DNA of 64,000 nt, taken from NCBI GenBank assembly GCA_963741845.1, contig CAVUJV010000024.1:611351-675350 (forward strand). The letters are read 5' to 3'. A program made the translations under genes and the position numbers. This DNA is from Roseiarcus sp963741845. GTDB lineage: Bacteria; Pseudomonadota; Alphaproteobacteria; Rhizobiales; Beijerinckiaceae. Shown here one piece after another: positions 17,998 through 26,340 of this stretch (the first letter of the stretch is position 1; each line of letters starts with the position of its first letter). The notes under the pieces were generated by a model. The model worked only from the letters and a program-made list of their open reading frames with translations. It was not told where the DNA came from and ran no database searches.

Positions 17998-18067
17998 CCT
18001 ACTGGGACCAAGAACAATGCGGCCGCCTCGGCGTCGCAGGAAGAACGAAGGATCGGGAAGGACGCCG

Positions 18068-18086
18068 GAGGGTCGAGTCGACCCTC
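18068..18086. repeat. Perfect 9-bp palindrome in the prm leader
   Basis: GAGGGTCGA (18068-18076), one central G, TCGACCCTC (18078-18086). It lies about 60 bp downstream of the predicted start and about 137 bp upstream of prmA. The tight spacing suits a protein dimer site rather than an RNA hairpin, for which the loop would be too short without opening the top pairs. Confidence 0.5.
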
Positions 18087-18222
18087 GGGCTCCTCAGCCG
18101 GCGACCTTTGCCAAACGCGACTTGCACGCATGGACTTCACCGCCGAAGCGCAACGCTTCGGCTGGAGCGCAGAGGAAAACCCGGCAGCGGCGCATCGCGC
18201 CCGCTCGGACAAGGAGATCGAA

Positions 18223-19890
18223 ATGTCGACACTCACGCTGAACAAGATAACATCGCAGCGAGGCATATCGGTCGGCGAAGCCACCAAGAAGATCGCCGAT
18301 CTCGGATGGAATCCGAGCTACGTTCAGGAGGCGATGACCTTCCCGACGGACTACAAGATCAACAAGGCGCCGCGCGACCCGATGAAGCAGGTCCTGCGCT
18401 CCTACTTCCCGATGCAGGAAGAGAAGGACAATCGCGTCTATGGCGCGCTGGACGCGGCGCTTCGCGGAGACATGTTCCGCAATGTCGAGCCGCGCTGGGT
18501 CGAATGGATGAAGCTCTTCCTGGCGATCATCCCGTTCCCGGAGATCTCGGCGGCGCGGTCGATGGCGATGGTCGCGCGGCTTGCGCCGGGCGAAGACCTT
18601 CGCACCGGCTTCACCATGCAGATGGTCGATGAGTTCCGTCACTCCACGATTCAGATGAATCTGAAGAAGTGGTACATGGAGAACTATATCGATCCCGCCG
18701 GCTTCGACATCACCGAGGAAGCCTTCGGGAAGTGCTACGCGACCACGATCGGCCGCCAGTTCGGCGAAGGCTTCATCACCGGCGACACGATGACCGCCGC
18801 GTGCATGTATCTGACGGTCGTTGCGGAAACGGCCTTCACCAACACGCTCTTCGTCGCCATGCCGTCCGAGGCCGCGCGCAACGGCGACTATGCGCTGCCG
18901 ACCGTGTTCCTCTCGGTGCAGTCCGACGAGAGCCGCCATATCGGCAACGGCCATTCGCTGCTGATGGCCGCGCTCAAGGAGCCGGAGAACCATCTCCTGC
19001 TGGAGCGCGACCTTCGCTACGCCTTCTGGCAGAACCATGCGATCGTCGACGCGGCGATCGGCACTTTCATCGAATACGGCACCACCAACCGCGACAAGAA
19101 CAAGGAATCTTACGCGGAGATGTGGCACCGCTGGATCTTCGAGGATTATTATCGCACCTACATGCTGCCGCTCGAGAAATACGGCGTGAAGGTTCACCAC
19201 GACGACGTTCACGAAGCCTGGAACCGCATCACCAAGAAGCACTACGTCCACAAGGTCGCGCAGTTCTTCGCGGTCGGATGGCCCGTGAACTTCTGGCGCA
19301 TCGAGGCTCAGCGCGACGCCGACTTCGAGTGGTTCGAGCACAAGTATCCGGGCTGGTACGCCGAGTTCGGCGACTTCTGGAAGTGGTACGACAAGCTCAG
19401 CCGTCCGGGGCAGAAGATCATCACCTTCAACGAGGATGTCGGCTACGTCTATCCGCACCGCTGCTGGTCCTGCCTCGTGCCCTGCCTGATCCGCGAGGAC
19501 ACGGTGGTGGACGAGATCGACGGAAAGCTGCACACCTTCGCCCACGAGCTCGACCGCTGGACCGCCGTCGAAGCCTTCGCCGACGAATACCAGGGGCGGC
19601 CGACGCCCGCGATGGGCCGCTTCAGCGGCAAGCGCGAGTGGGAAACGGTGTACCACGGCTGGGATCTCGCCGACGCGATCAAGGACCTCAACTTCGTCCG
19701 GTCCGACGGCAAGACTCTCGTGCCGCAGCCGCATCTGCGCTTCGACGACAAGGACATGTGGACGCTCGACGACGTGCGCGGTCACACGCTTCTCTCGCCG
19801 TTGACGCTCCTGCGCGAAATGTCGCCGGAGGCGCGCGTGGAGCATATTGCCGAGTACCGCAAGGGCTTCACCATCCGTCCCTGTAACTGA
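18223..19890 (+). CDS. prmA: Propane 2-monooxygenase-type hydroxylase, large (alpha) diiron subunit
   Basis: This is the active-site subunit of a soluble diiron monooxygenase of the MimA/PrmA group, hydroxylating propane or similar alkanes with O2. The 555-aa protein carries all six carboxylate/His iron ligands: Glu107, Glu137 and His140 (DEFRH), Glu202, Glu236 and His239 (DESRH). Each is exactly seven residues before its sMMO MmoX counterpart. ATG 18223 follows AAGGAG at 18211-18216; an in-frame ATG at 18130 would add 31 residues without an RBS. It is the first gene of an operon with prmB, prmC and prmD, behind a sigma-54 promoter. The exact substrate range is not readable, since related enzymes also attack acetone, phenol or isopropanol. 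Confidence 0.95.
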   Translation: MSTLTLNKITSQRGISVGEATKKIADLGWNPSYVQEAMTFPTDYKINKAPRDPMKQVLRSYFPMQEEKDNRVYGALDAALRGDMFRNVEPRWVEWMKLFLAIIPFPEISAARSMAMVARLAPGEDLRTGFTMQMVDEFRHSTIQMNLKKWYMENYIDPAGFDITEEAFGKCYATTIGRQFGEGFITGDTMTAACMYLTVVAETAFTNTLFVAMPSEAARNGDYALPTVFLSVQSDESRHIGNGHSLLMAALKEPENHLLLERDLRYAFWQNHAIVDAAIGTFIEYGTTNRDKNKESYAEMWHRWIFEDYYRTYMLPLEKYGVKVHHDDVHEAWNRITKKHYVHKVAQFFAVGWPVNFWRIEAQRDADFEWFEHKYPGWYAEFGDFWKWYDKLSRPGQKIITFNEDVGYVYPHRCWSCLVPCLIREDTVVDEIDGKLHTFAHELDRWTAVEAFADEYQGRPTPAMGRFSGKREWETVYHGWDLADAIKDLNFVRSDGKTLVPQPHLRFDDKDMWTLDDVRGHTLLSPLTLLREMSPEARVEHIAEYRKGFTIRPCN

Positions 19891-19897
19891 CGAGGCG

Positions 19898-19921
19898 GCG
19901 CGGCGGCCCAGGCCGCCGCGC
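19898..19921 (+). other. Intercistronic GC hairpin after prmA
   Basis: GCGCGGCGGCC and GGCCGCCGCGC are perfect 11-bp arms two bases apart (practical stem about 9 bp). They start 8 bp after the prmA stop, with no T-run. Likely an mRNA-stability or attenuation element that lets prmA be made in excess of prmB. Confidence 0.55.
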
Positions 19922-20021
19922 TTCCCGGTTTCCGTTTTCATCACTCGTCGCGGCGACCGCCCTGTCAAAGGCGGCGAAGGAGATCGTGCGCCTTCGGCGC
20001 TCGACGAAGAGGTGCGAGGTT

Positions 20022-21080
20022 ATGAACGTTCACAAGGTTCGGCTGGAGCCGGTCGGAGTCGAGTTCGAGGTCGAGCCGGACGAAACCGTGCTCAATGCGG
20101 CGTTTCGTCAGGGCATCGCGCTCCCGCATGGCTGCAAGGAAGGCCAATGTTCGGCCTGCAAATGCATCCTGACGGATGGCGAGGTCGAAATGCTGCGCTA
20201 CTCGACCTTCGCGCTCAACGACAGCGAGAAGGACGGCGGCCATATCCTGCTCTGCCGGGCCAAGGTCTTTTCCGACATCGAAGTCGAGCTTCTCAACTAC
20301 GATGAGGAAGTGCTGTCGCGCTCGATCGCCGTGAAGACATTCAAGGGACGCGTGACCCGGATCGCCCGTCTGACCCACGACATCCGCAACATCGAGATCG
20401 AACTCGAGTCCCCAATCAAATTCTGGGCGGGGCAATATGTCGACATCACCGTCACGACCGAAGCGGGGGAGACGATTACGCGCTCGTTTTCCATGGCAAA
20501 TTCGCCGCTCCAAACCCAAAAACTCGAATTCATCATCAAAAAATACCCGGAAGGAAAATTCTCCGGAGAACTCGACTCCGGAGGAATCCGGCCCGGCGCC
20601 GAAGTCAAGGTCGTCGGGCCCTACGGAACCTGCTTCCGGCGAGAAAACCGAGACGGACCCATGATCCTCGTCGGCGCGGGATCCGGCATGTCGCCGGTGT
20701 GGTCCATCCTCAACGATCATCTGGCGAGCGGCGAGCAGCGCCCGATCTACTTCTTCTATGGCGCGCGAACGCAGGGCGATCTCTTCTATCTGGAGGAGAT
20801 CGAAGCGCTGAAGGAAGCGCATCCCGAAGTCGAGTTCATTCCGGTCCTCTCCCATGCGGATGAGGACACGGACTGGAGCGGCGAACGCGGGTTTGTTCAC
20901 GACCGCGTGGACGCGAGACTGAAGCAACTCGGGATCGACGGCCAGGGCGACGTCTACGCCTGCGGGCCGCCGCCGATGATCGACGCTCTGCAGCCGGTTC
21001 TGTTCATGAACGGGTTCGAGTCGGAGCGCGTCTTCTTCGATCGATTCACGACCTCTTCCGGCGTTCCGTCCGGTCACTGA
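20022..21080 (+). CDS. prmB: Propane monooxygenase reductase component
   Basis: The 352-aa protein transfers electrons from NADH through FAD and a [2Fe-2S] cluster to the hydroxylase. The N-terminal plant-type ferredoxin domain has Cys38, Cys43, Cys46 (CKEGQCSAC) and Cys78 (LLCRA). The FAD domain has the RSFSMAN motif and the NAD domain has GAGSGMSPVWSIL and YACGPPPMIDA. ATG 20022 follows GAGGT. The A-reductase-small subunit-coupling order is diagnostic of mimABCD/prmABCD-type systems rather than sMMO or toluene monooxygenases. Confidence 0.94.
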   Translation: MNVHKVRLEPVGVEFEVEPDETVLNAAFRQGIALPHGCKEGQCSACKCILTDGEVEMLRYSTFALNDSEKDGGHILLCRAKVFSDIEVELLNYDEEVLSRSIAVKTFKGRVTRIARLTHDIRNIEIELESPIKFWAGQYVDITVTTEAGETITRSFSMANSPLQTQKLEFIIKKYPEGKFSGELDSGGIRPGAEVKVVGPYGTCFRRENRDGPMILVGAGSGMSPVWSILNDHLASGEQRPIYFFYGARTQGDLFYLEEIEALKEAHPEVEFIPVLSHADEDTDWSGERGFVHDRVDARLKQLGIDGQGDVYACGPPPMIDALQPVLFMNGFESERVFFDRFTTSSGVPSGH

Positions 21081-21144
21081 CGGAGCCGGTCCAGAGAGCT
21101 CAAGAGAGCAACAGCAGGAAGCAAATCAAAAGGGAGTCCAAGGC

Positions 21145-22203
21145 ATGGTCGCTACATCCAGTTCGGTCGGCTCCGGCGCAGCGGGCGCCGCGACATTCGC
21201 CGATTCCAACAGTCGTCGTTACCGTTATTTCGAGCCGCGCGGGCAACGCGCGACGCATTACGAGGACGTCACGGTCGACGTTCAGCCCGATCCGGAGCGG
21301 TATCTGATCCAGAACTGGATCATCAGCTTCCCGAACGGAAAGGGCGCCTACGTCAAGGATGCGACGGCGGCGAAGAGCTCGAACTGGCACGCCTTCCGCG
21401 CGCCGGACCAGGAGTGGGAGCGCACCCATTACCAGCGTCAGTCGAAGATCGAGACGATGGTGCAGGGCGTCATCGCCAACGGCCGCAAGGCCGGCGCGGC
21501 GAAGGCCTTCGACAAGGCCTGGATCGGCGTGCTGCAGAACGATCTCGGCGCCTGGAAGCATGCCGAGTTCGGCCTGGGAACCTCGCTCATGCAGGCCCAG
21601 CGCTACGGCTATACGCAGATGATCAACAACGCGACGCTGACGAACTCGTCCTACAAGCTGCGTCTCGCGCAGGACCTCACCCTCTATCTCGCGGAGATCG
21701 GTCTCGACATTCCGGGCTGGAACGACGAAGCCGGAAAGAAGACCTGGCTCGAGGATCCGGCGTGGCAGGGCGTGCGCGAGGCGGTCGAGGCGATCATGGG
21801 CGCGGACGATTATCTCGAGCAGTATTTCGCCATCAATATCGTGTTCGAGCCGCTGGTCGGCGAGCTGGTGCGATCGGGCTTCTTCATTCCGGTCGGCTCG
21901 GCGAACAAGGATTCGATGACGCCATCGGTGATCTCGGCGGCGGAGGCGGACTACGAGCGCAATCTCGCCAATACGATCGACCTCACCTATCTGCTCGCCA
22001 ACGACCCGACCTATGCGGGCGACAACCGCGCGCTCTTCCAGGGCTGGCTGTCGAAGCACAACGCGCTCGCCGAAAAGGCTGCGGAGAAGCTTCAGCCCCT
22101 GTGGTCGAAGCCGCATTCCAAGCCGATCTCGTTCCAGGACGCCCGCGCCAAGTCGCATGAGCGGTTCGGACAGATCCTCGGCGAACTCGGGCTCAAGCAA
22201 TAA
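21145..22203 (+). CDS. prmC: Propane monooxygenase hydroxylase, small (beta) subunit
   Basis: The 352-aa beta subunit has a ferritin-like fold but lacks the iron ligand pairs, as expected; it scaffolds the alpha subunit in the hydroxylase. Recognisable segments are SRRYRYFEPRGQRATHYEDVT at the N-terminus and LQNDLGAWKHAEFGLG, then DDYLEQYFAINIVFEPLVGEL. The ATG at 21145 has AAAAGGGAG upstream. It lies 64 bp after prmB and 17 bp before prmD, on the same transcript. Confidence 0.94.
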   Translation: MVATSSSVGSGAAGAATFADSNSRRYRYFEPRGQRATHYEDVTVDVQPDPERYLIQNWIISFPNGKGAYVKDATAAKSSNWHAFRAPDQEWERTHYQRQSKIETMVQGVIANGRKAGAAKAFDKAWIGVLQNDLGAWKHAEFGLGTSLMQAQRYGYTQMINNATLTNSSYKLRLAQDLTLYLAEIGLDIPGWNDEAGKKTWLEDPAWQGVREAVEAIMGADDYLEQYFAINIVFEPLVGELVRSGFFIPVGSANKDSMTPSVISAAEADYERNLANTIDLTYLLANDPTYAGDNRALFQGWLSKHNALAEKAAEKLQPLWSKPHSKPISFQDARAKSHERFGQILGELGLKQ

Positions 22204-22220
22204 CAGGAAAGGCAGCGATC

Positions 22221-22601
22221 ATGACGGAAGCGGCTTCAGCGATGCGCGATTCCGCGCATCACCAGAATATCTTCAAGGCGATGAAGGACATCGACTTCAA
22301 GGAGACGATTTCCCACCAGTGCGGCGTGACGATGAACGACTCGGTCGAAGCCCGAGCGATCGCGGAATTCATGGCCAGGAAGGATGGCGTGATCGTAACC
22401 TATCAGCCGGCGCTCATCCGCATCGACGGCGAAGGCAAGCTTGTCTTCAAGATGGACGAAATCTCCGACTATCTCGGGCGTGAGATGACAGCCGAGATCT
22501 TCGAGGTGAACACTTCGACCCATTATGGCCGCATGGTCAGGGTCGACGACAACACCGTCGTCCTGTTCGGCAACATGGAGGACATGTTCGAGTACATCTA
22601 G
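22221..22601 (+). CDS. prmD: Propane monooxygenase coupling/regulatory protein
   Basis: The 126-aa MmoB/DmpM-family effector docks on the hydroxylase and tunes O2 and substrate access. Conserved elements are SVEARAIAEFMARKDGVIVTYQPALIRID and a C-terminal MVRVDDNTVVLFGNMED. It has no metal-binding residues, as expected. It starts 17 bp after prmC with GGAAAGG upstream and is the last of the four core genes. Confidence 0.93.
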   Translation: MTEAASAMRDSAHHQNIFKAMKDIDFKETISHQCGVTMNDSVEARAIAEFMARKDGVIVTYQPALIRIDGEGKLVFKMDEISDYLGREMTAEIFEVNTSTHYGRMVRVDDNTVVLFGNMEDMFEYI

Positions 22602-22617
22602 GCCGCCGGAAAAGAAC

Positions 22618-22644
22618 GCCGGGCGGCGCATGTCGCTGCCCGGC
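22618..22644 (+). other. Intercistronic hairpin between prmD and the amidohydrolase gene
   Basis: GCCGGGC (22618-22624) and GCCCGGC (22638-22644) flank a 13-nt loop with no T-run. It may protect the prmABCD part of the transcript from 3' decay, separating core enzyme genes from accessory genes. Confidence 0.45.
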
Positions 22645-22677
22645 GAAGGCATGAGATTGGAGGGTCAGGAGACAGCC

Positions 22678-23700
22678 ATGTTCAAGACGCCCGAAGGGAA
22701 AGAGATCTTTGTCGTCGATGGTCATACCCATTTCTGGGATGGCAGCCCGGAAAATCAGAGCAACATTCACGGCAAGCAGTTCATCGATTGCTTCTACGCC
22801 TATCACGCGAATCTCAGCCCGAAGGAGCACCTCTGGGACAAGGCGAAATTCGAGAAATACACCGCCGGCGACCTCTATCACGACCTCTTCGTCGACGGGC
22901 CGGACGACGTCGCCATCGTCCAGTCGACCTATCTGCGGGACTTCTACAAGAAGGGCTTCAACTCGATCGAGCGCAATGCGGAAGTGGCCAAGCGCTACCC
23001 CGAGCGTTTCATCGTCAACGGCGCATTCGATCCGCGCGACGGCGAGAAGGCGCTCGAATACATCCACTACATGAAGGAGACCTACGACATCAAAGGCGTC
23101 AAGATGTACACGGCCGAGTGGAACGGCGCCTCGAAGGGATGGCGGCTGAACGATCCGGACGCCTATCGGTGCTTCGAGCTTTGCGAGAAGCTCGGCATCA
23201 AGAACATCCACGTTCATAAAGGGCCGACGATCATTCCCTTGAGCAAGGACGCCTTCGACGTTCATGACGTCGACTATGCGGCGACCGACTTCCAGGGCCT
23301 GAACTGGATCATCGAGCACTGCGGCCTGCCGCGGCTGGACGACTTCTGCTGGATCGCGACGCAGGAGACCAATGTTTACGGCGGGCTCGCGGTGGCGCTT
23401 CCGTTCATTCACAGCCGGCCGCGCTACTTCGCCGAGGTGATCGCGGAGCTCCTGTTCTGGATCGGACCCGAGAAGATTCTGTTCGGCTCGGATTACGCCA
23501 TCTGGACGCCGCGCTGGCTCATCGAGAAGTTCTGGGCCTTCGAGCTTCCCGAGGATATCCGCAAGGAGCGGGGCGTCGATCTGAGCCACGAGGTCAAGGA
23601 AAAGATTCTCGGCCTCAACGCGGCAAGGCTCTACAACATCGACGTGGCCAAGAAGAAGGCCGCGCTCGCCGAGGCGCCGATCGCGCTCGCGGCGGAGTGA
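22678..23700 (+). CDS. Amidohydrolase-family (metal-dependent TIM-barrel) protein linked to propane monooxygenase
   Basis: The 340-aa amidohydrolase_2-type protein has the N-terminal metal motif HTHFWDG (VVDGHTHFW), the mid-barrel His in NIHVHKGPT and IIEHCGLPRLDD, and the C-terminal GSDYAIW Asp. It is of the type found immediately downstream of mimABCD/prmABCD in propanotrophs. Its reaction there is unsettled; roles in downstream carbon flow or enzyme maturation have been considered. ATG 22678 follows AGGAGA. It is continuous with the next gene: its stop is 5 bp before that ATG. Confidence 0.88.
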   Translation: MFKTPEGKEIFVVDGHTHFWDGSPENQSNIHGKQFIDCFYAYHANLSPKEHLWDKAKFEKYTAGDLYHDLFVDGPDDVAIVQSTYLRDFYKKGFNSIERNAEVAKRYPERFIVNGAFDPRDGEKALEYIHYMKETYDIKGVKMYTAEWNGASKGWRLNDPDAYRCFELCEKLGIKNIHVHKGPTIIPLSKDAFDVHDVDYAATDFQGLNWIIEHCGLPRLDDFCWIATQETNVYGGLAVALPFIHSRPRYFAEVIAELLFWIGPEKILFGSDYAIWTPRWLIEKFWAFELPEDIRKERGVDLSHEVKEKILGLNAARLYNIDVAKKKAALAEAPIALAAE

Positions 23701-23705
23701 CGGCG

Positions 23706-24512
23706 ATGGACCTGTCCAGCGTCAGGAGCAGTCGGGCGGCGGAAGCCTGGCGCGTCGTCGCGAGGGTCAACGACCCCGAGCTCGACGAGCCGGTGACCGA
23801 CATGGGTTTTGTCGAGAGGATCGAGATTGCCGACGACGGTTCGGTGGAGCTCGATTTCCGCTTGCCGACCTATTGGTGCTCTCCGAACTTCGCATTCCTG
23901 ATGCTGGATGGCGTCCGTGAGGCGCTGGAATCGCTGTCGTGGGGTCCGCAGTTCCGCATCACGCTGCACGACCATCTGTTCGCGGAAGAGGTGAACAAGG
24001 GAGTCGCCGCCGGCAAGCGTTTCGACGAGATCTTCGATTCGCTGTCGCCGCAGGAGGATCTCGCCGGATTGCGCGAGAAGTTCCTGAAGAAGGCGTTCCA
24101 GAAGCGGCAGGAGGCGGTGCTTCTGGGTCTCCGCGAGGCGGGTTGGGTGGACGACGACATCGTGACGCTCGATTGCGGAACGCTCGACAAGGCGAATGTG
24201 GGCCCGGAACTCACCGTCCGGCTCATGCGGTATCTCGACGCGGTGCGGGCGCGCTTTCCGCTCGCCGGCGATGACGCCGCCGCTTTCCTCACCTGGGAGG
24301 GCGCGCCGCTTGCCGCGGCCGAACTGCCGGACCATCTCGGCAAGCTGCGCGCCGTACGCATCAACATGGAATTCAATGGCGCGCTCTGCCGGGGCCTCAA
24401 GCGGGCGCGGTATTGGGAGAAGCCAACCGGCGACGGCGAGCCCACCCTCGCCGATTTCATCGGCCAGAGCCCTCAGGGCTGCGCGGGGTCGTCGGCGCAC
24501 ACGCAGCGCTGA
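23706..24512 (+). CDS. DUF59/MIP18-family iron-sulfur assembly-like protein of the prm operon
   Basis: The product is 268 aa. The N-terminal about 100 residues are a MIP18/PaaD-like domain (VNDPELDEPVTDMGFVERIEI, then DFRLPTYWCSPNFAFLML) with a single Cys in the family position. The remaining 160 residues are specific to monooxygenase-linked members (LKKAFQKRQEAVLLGLREAGW, DCGTLDKANVGPELT). Members of this family help load iron or iron-sulfur centres; here the diiron hydroxylase or the reductase cluster is the likely client (inference). GTG 23697 overlaps the preceding stop, but ATG 23706 is preferred. Confidence 0.85.
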   Translation: MDLSSVRSSRAAEAWRVVARVNDPELDEPVTDMGFVERIEIADDGSVELDFRLPTYWCSPNFAFLMLDGVREALESLSWGPQFRITLHDHLFAEEVNKGVAAGKRFDEIFDSLSPQEDLAGLREKFLKKAFQKRQEAVLLGLREAGWVDDDIVTLDCGTLDKANVGPELTVRLMRYLDAVRARFPLAGDDAAAFLTWEGAPLAAAELPDHLGKLRAVRINMEFNGALCRGLKRARYWEKPTGDGEPTLADFIGQSPQGCAGSSAHTQR

Positions 24513-24572
24513 CGCGAGCCCCCGGGACTTCATCGATTCAACAGGCCTCGCGAGAGGCCGAGGGAGACGCCC

Positions 24573-26204
24573 ATGCCCAAAGTCCTGCTTCACAATTCCG
24601 CCGCCCGTCACGCGCTTGCGCGCGGCGTGGCGAGACTGGCCGCCGCGGTCGAGCCCACACTCGGGCCCAAGGGCATGAACGCCATGATCGACCGGCCCGT
24701 GGGGACGCCGATCATCACGCGCGACGGCGTGTCGATCGCCGCGGAGATCGAACTGCCCGAGCGCTTCGAGAATATGGGCGCGCAGGTGGTGCGCGAGGTC
24801 TCGATGCAGACCAACGAGGTCGCCGGCGATGGAACGACCACGGCGATCGTGCTCGCCAACGCGCTGGTGCAGGGCGGCGCGGAGGCTCTCGACAGGGGCG
24901 TCAAGGCGATCGACCTCTGCCGGGGCATAGACCTCGCGGTGGCGAATGTGCTGTCGGGTCTCAAGGCCTCGGCGCGGCCCGCGACGGACGAGGCGACGCT
25001 CGCCTCGGTCGCGACGGTCGCCGCGACCGATCCGGCGCTCGGCGCGCTTGTCGCGAAGGCCTTCGCGCAGGTTGGCGACAAGGGCGTCATCACGACGGAG
25101 TTCAGCGTGACGACCGAAACGACGCTCGACGTCGTGGAAGGCATGTCCTTCGACCGCGGGTATCTGTCCCATCATATGGTGACGGACCAGGAGACGATGA
25201 CGGCGGTTCTCGATCATCCTCTGATCCTGATGACGGACCTCAAGATCAAGGACCCGGCGTCGCTCGAACCGGCGCGCGCCATCGCAAGCCGGGCGGGGCG
25301 GCCGTTGCTGATCGTCGCCGAGGAAGTGTCGCCCGACGTCGTCGCGAGCCTCCTCGGCGGCGGGGCGCCCGGACGCTATCTCGTGGTGCATCCGCCGGAA
25401 TATGGCCATTGGCGCAAGGCGCTGCTCGAGGACATGGCGATTCTCACAGGCGGCAGGGTGGTTGCGCGCGATCTCGGCGGGAGGATCGAGGAGATCACCG
25501 AGAAGGATCTCGGCGGCGCGGCGCGGGTCAAGACGACGGCGAGCCACACGGCGATCATCCAGGGCGAGGGAGACGCGGCAGCCATCCGCGCGCGGCGCGC
25601 GCAGGTTCAGCGCCTCTACGAGAACGCGCCGCCGAACATCGAGCAGGACAAGCTGCGCGAGCGGCTCGCGAAACTGTCCGGCGGAACGGCCATCCTCTAT
25701 GCGGGCGGCGTCACGCCGGTCGCGCAGAAGCGCACCGCGCAGCTCATCGAGGATGCGCTTCACGCGGTGCGCGCCGCCGCCGAGGACGGCGTCGTCGCGG
25801 GAGGAGGGGCCGCGCTCGCCCATATCGCGCCGGCGCTGGAGGCAGTCATCGCGAACGCCAAGACCGACGTCGCCGAAGGCGCGCGCCTCGTTCAACTTGC
25901 GCTAAAGCGTCCGCTCTGGCGCATTGTCACCAATGCGGGAGGCGACGCGGACGCCATCGTGGCGGAGGCGAGCCGTCTGCCCGAGGGAACCGGATACAAT
26001 GCGGCCGTCGGCTATTTCCAGGACATGTTCCAGGCCGGCGTCGTGGACCCGGTTCGCGTGACGACGACGGCGCTCGCCAACGCCGCCTCGGTCGCGACCC
26101 TGATCCTGACCACGGAGACGCTGGTCGGCGACTTCGCCGAGGCCGAAGATCCGACTGAGGGCCCGACGCGCGGCGGCGGCGCGGAGAAGCTCGGCCGGCA
26201 GTAA
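24573..26204 (+). CDS. GroEL-like chaperonin dedicated to the propane monooxygenase (MimG/PrmG type)
   Basis: The 543-aa Hsp60-fold protein is divergent from housekeeping GroEL. The ATPase motifs remain (EPTLGPKGMNAMID, GDGTTTAIVLANALV, the late GVVAGGGAALAH), but the apical domain is unusual (EYGHWRKALLEDMAILTGG). The tail is Gly-poor (EDPTEGPTRGGGAEKLGRQ) instead of GGM repeats. In mycobacteria the equivalent gene is required for soluble, active monooxygenase. No groES is present here, so it would borrow the cell's co-chaperonin. It is the last gene of the operon. Confidence 0.92.
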   Translation: MPKVLLHNSAARHALARGVARLAAAVEPTLGPKGMNAMIDRPVGTPIITRDGVSIAAEIELPERFENMGAQVVREVSMQTNEVAGDGTTTAIVLANALVQGGAEALDRGVKAIDLCRGIDLAVANVLSGLKASARPATDEATLASVATVAATDPALGALVAKAFAQVGDKGVITTEFSVTTETTLDVVEGMSFDRGYLSHHMVTDQETMTAVLDHPLILMTDLKIKDPASLEPARAIASRAGRPLLIVAEEVSPDVVASLLGGGAPGRYLVVHPPEYGHWRKALLEDMAILTGGRVVARDLGGRIEEITEKDLGGAARVKTTASHTAIIQGEGDAAAIRARRAQVQRLYENAPPNIEQDKLRERLAKLSGGTAILYAGGVTPVAQKRTAQLIEDALHAVRAAAEDGVVAGGGAALAHIAPALEAVIANAKTDVAEGARLVQLALKRPLWRIVTNAGGDADAIVAEASRLPEGTGYNAAVGYFQDMFQAGVVDPVRVTTTALANAASVATLILTTETLVGDFAEAEDPTEGPTRGGGAEKLGRQ

Positions 26205-26249
26205 GGCGCGTTCGCGCCTCGCCATCCGCCTCCAGGCGGGACGCCAAAG

Positions 26250-26278
26250 CGCAGGAGGCCGCGACGCGGCTTCCTGCG
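26250..26278 (+). terminator. Hairpin after the chaperonin gene, probable operon terminator
   Basis: CGCAGGAGGCCGC and GCGGCTTCCTGCG (26250-26262, 26266-26278) pair over 13 positions with one G-T, with a 3-nt apex. The following TTCGCGC has only a weak T-run. It lies 46 bp after the stop and before the convergent regulator, so it may serve both directions. Confidence 0.55.
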
Positions 26279-26340
26279 TTCGCGCGTTTCCGACAGCGCG
26301 CGCCTCCTGAGCTCGAGGCTCGCGCGAAGAGTTGGTCTCC

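Noticed and set aside
18130..18222. In-frame N-terminal extension of PrmA from ATG 18130
   Set aside because: No ribosome binding site, and the added 31 residues are not part of the family; AAGGAG before 18223 decides the start.
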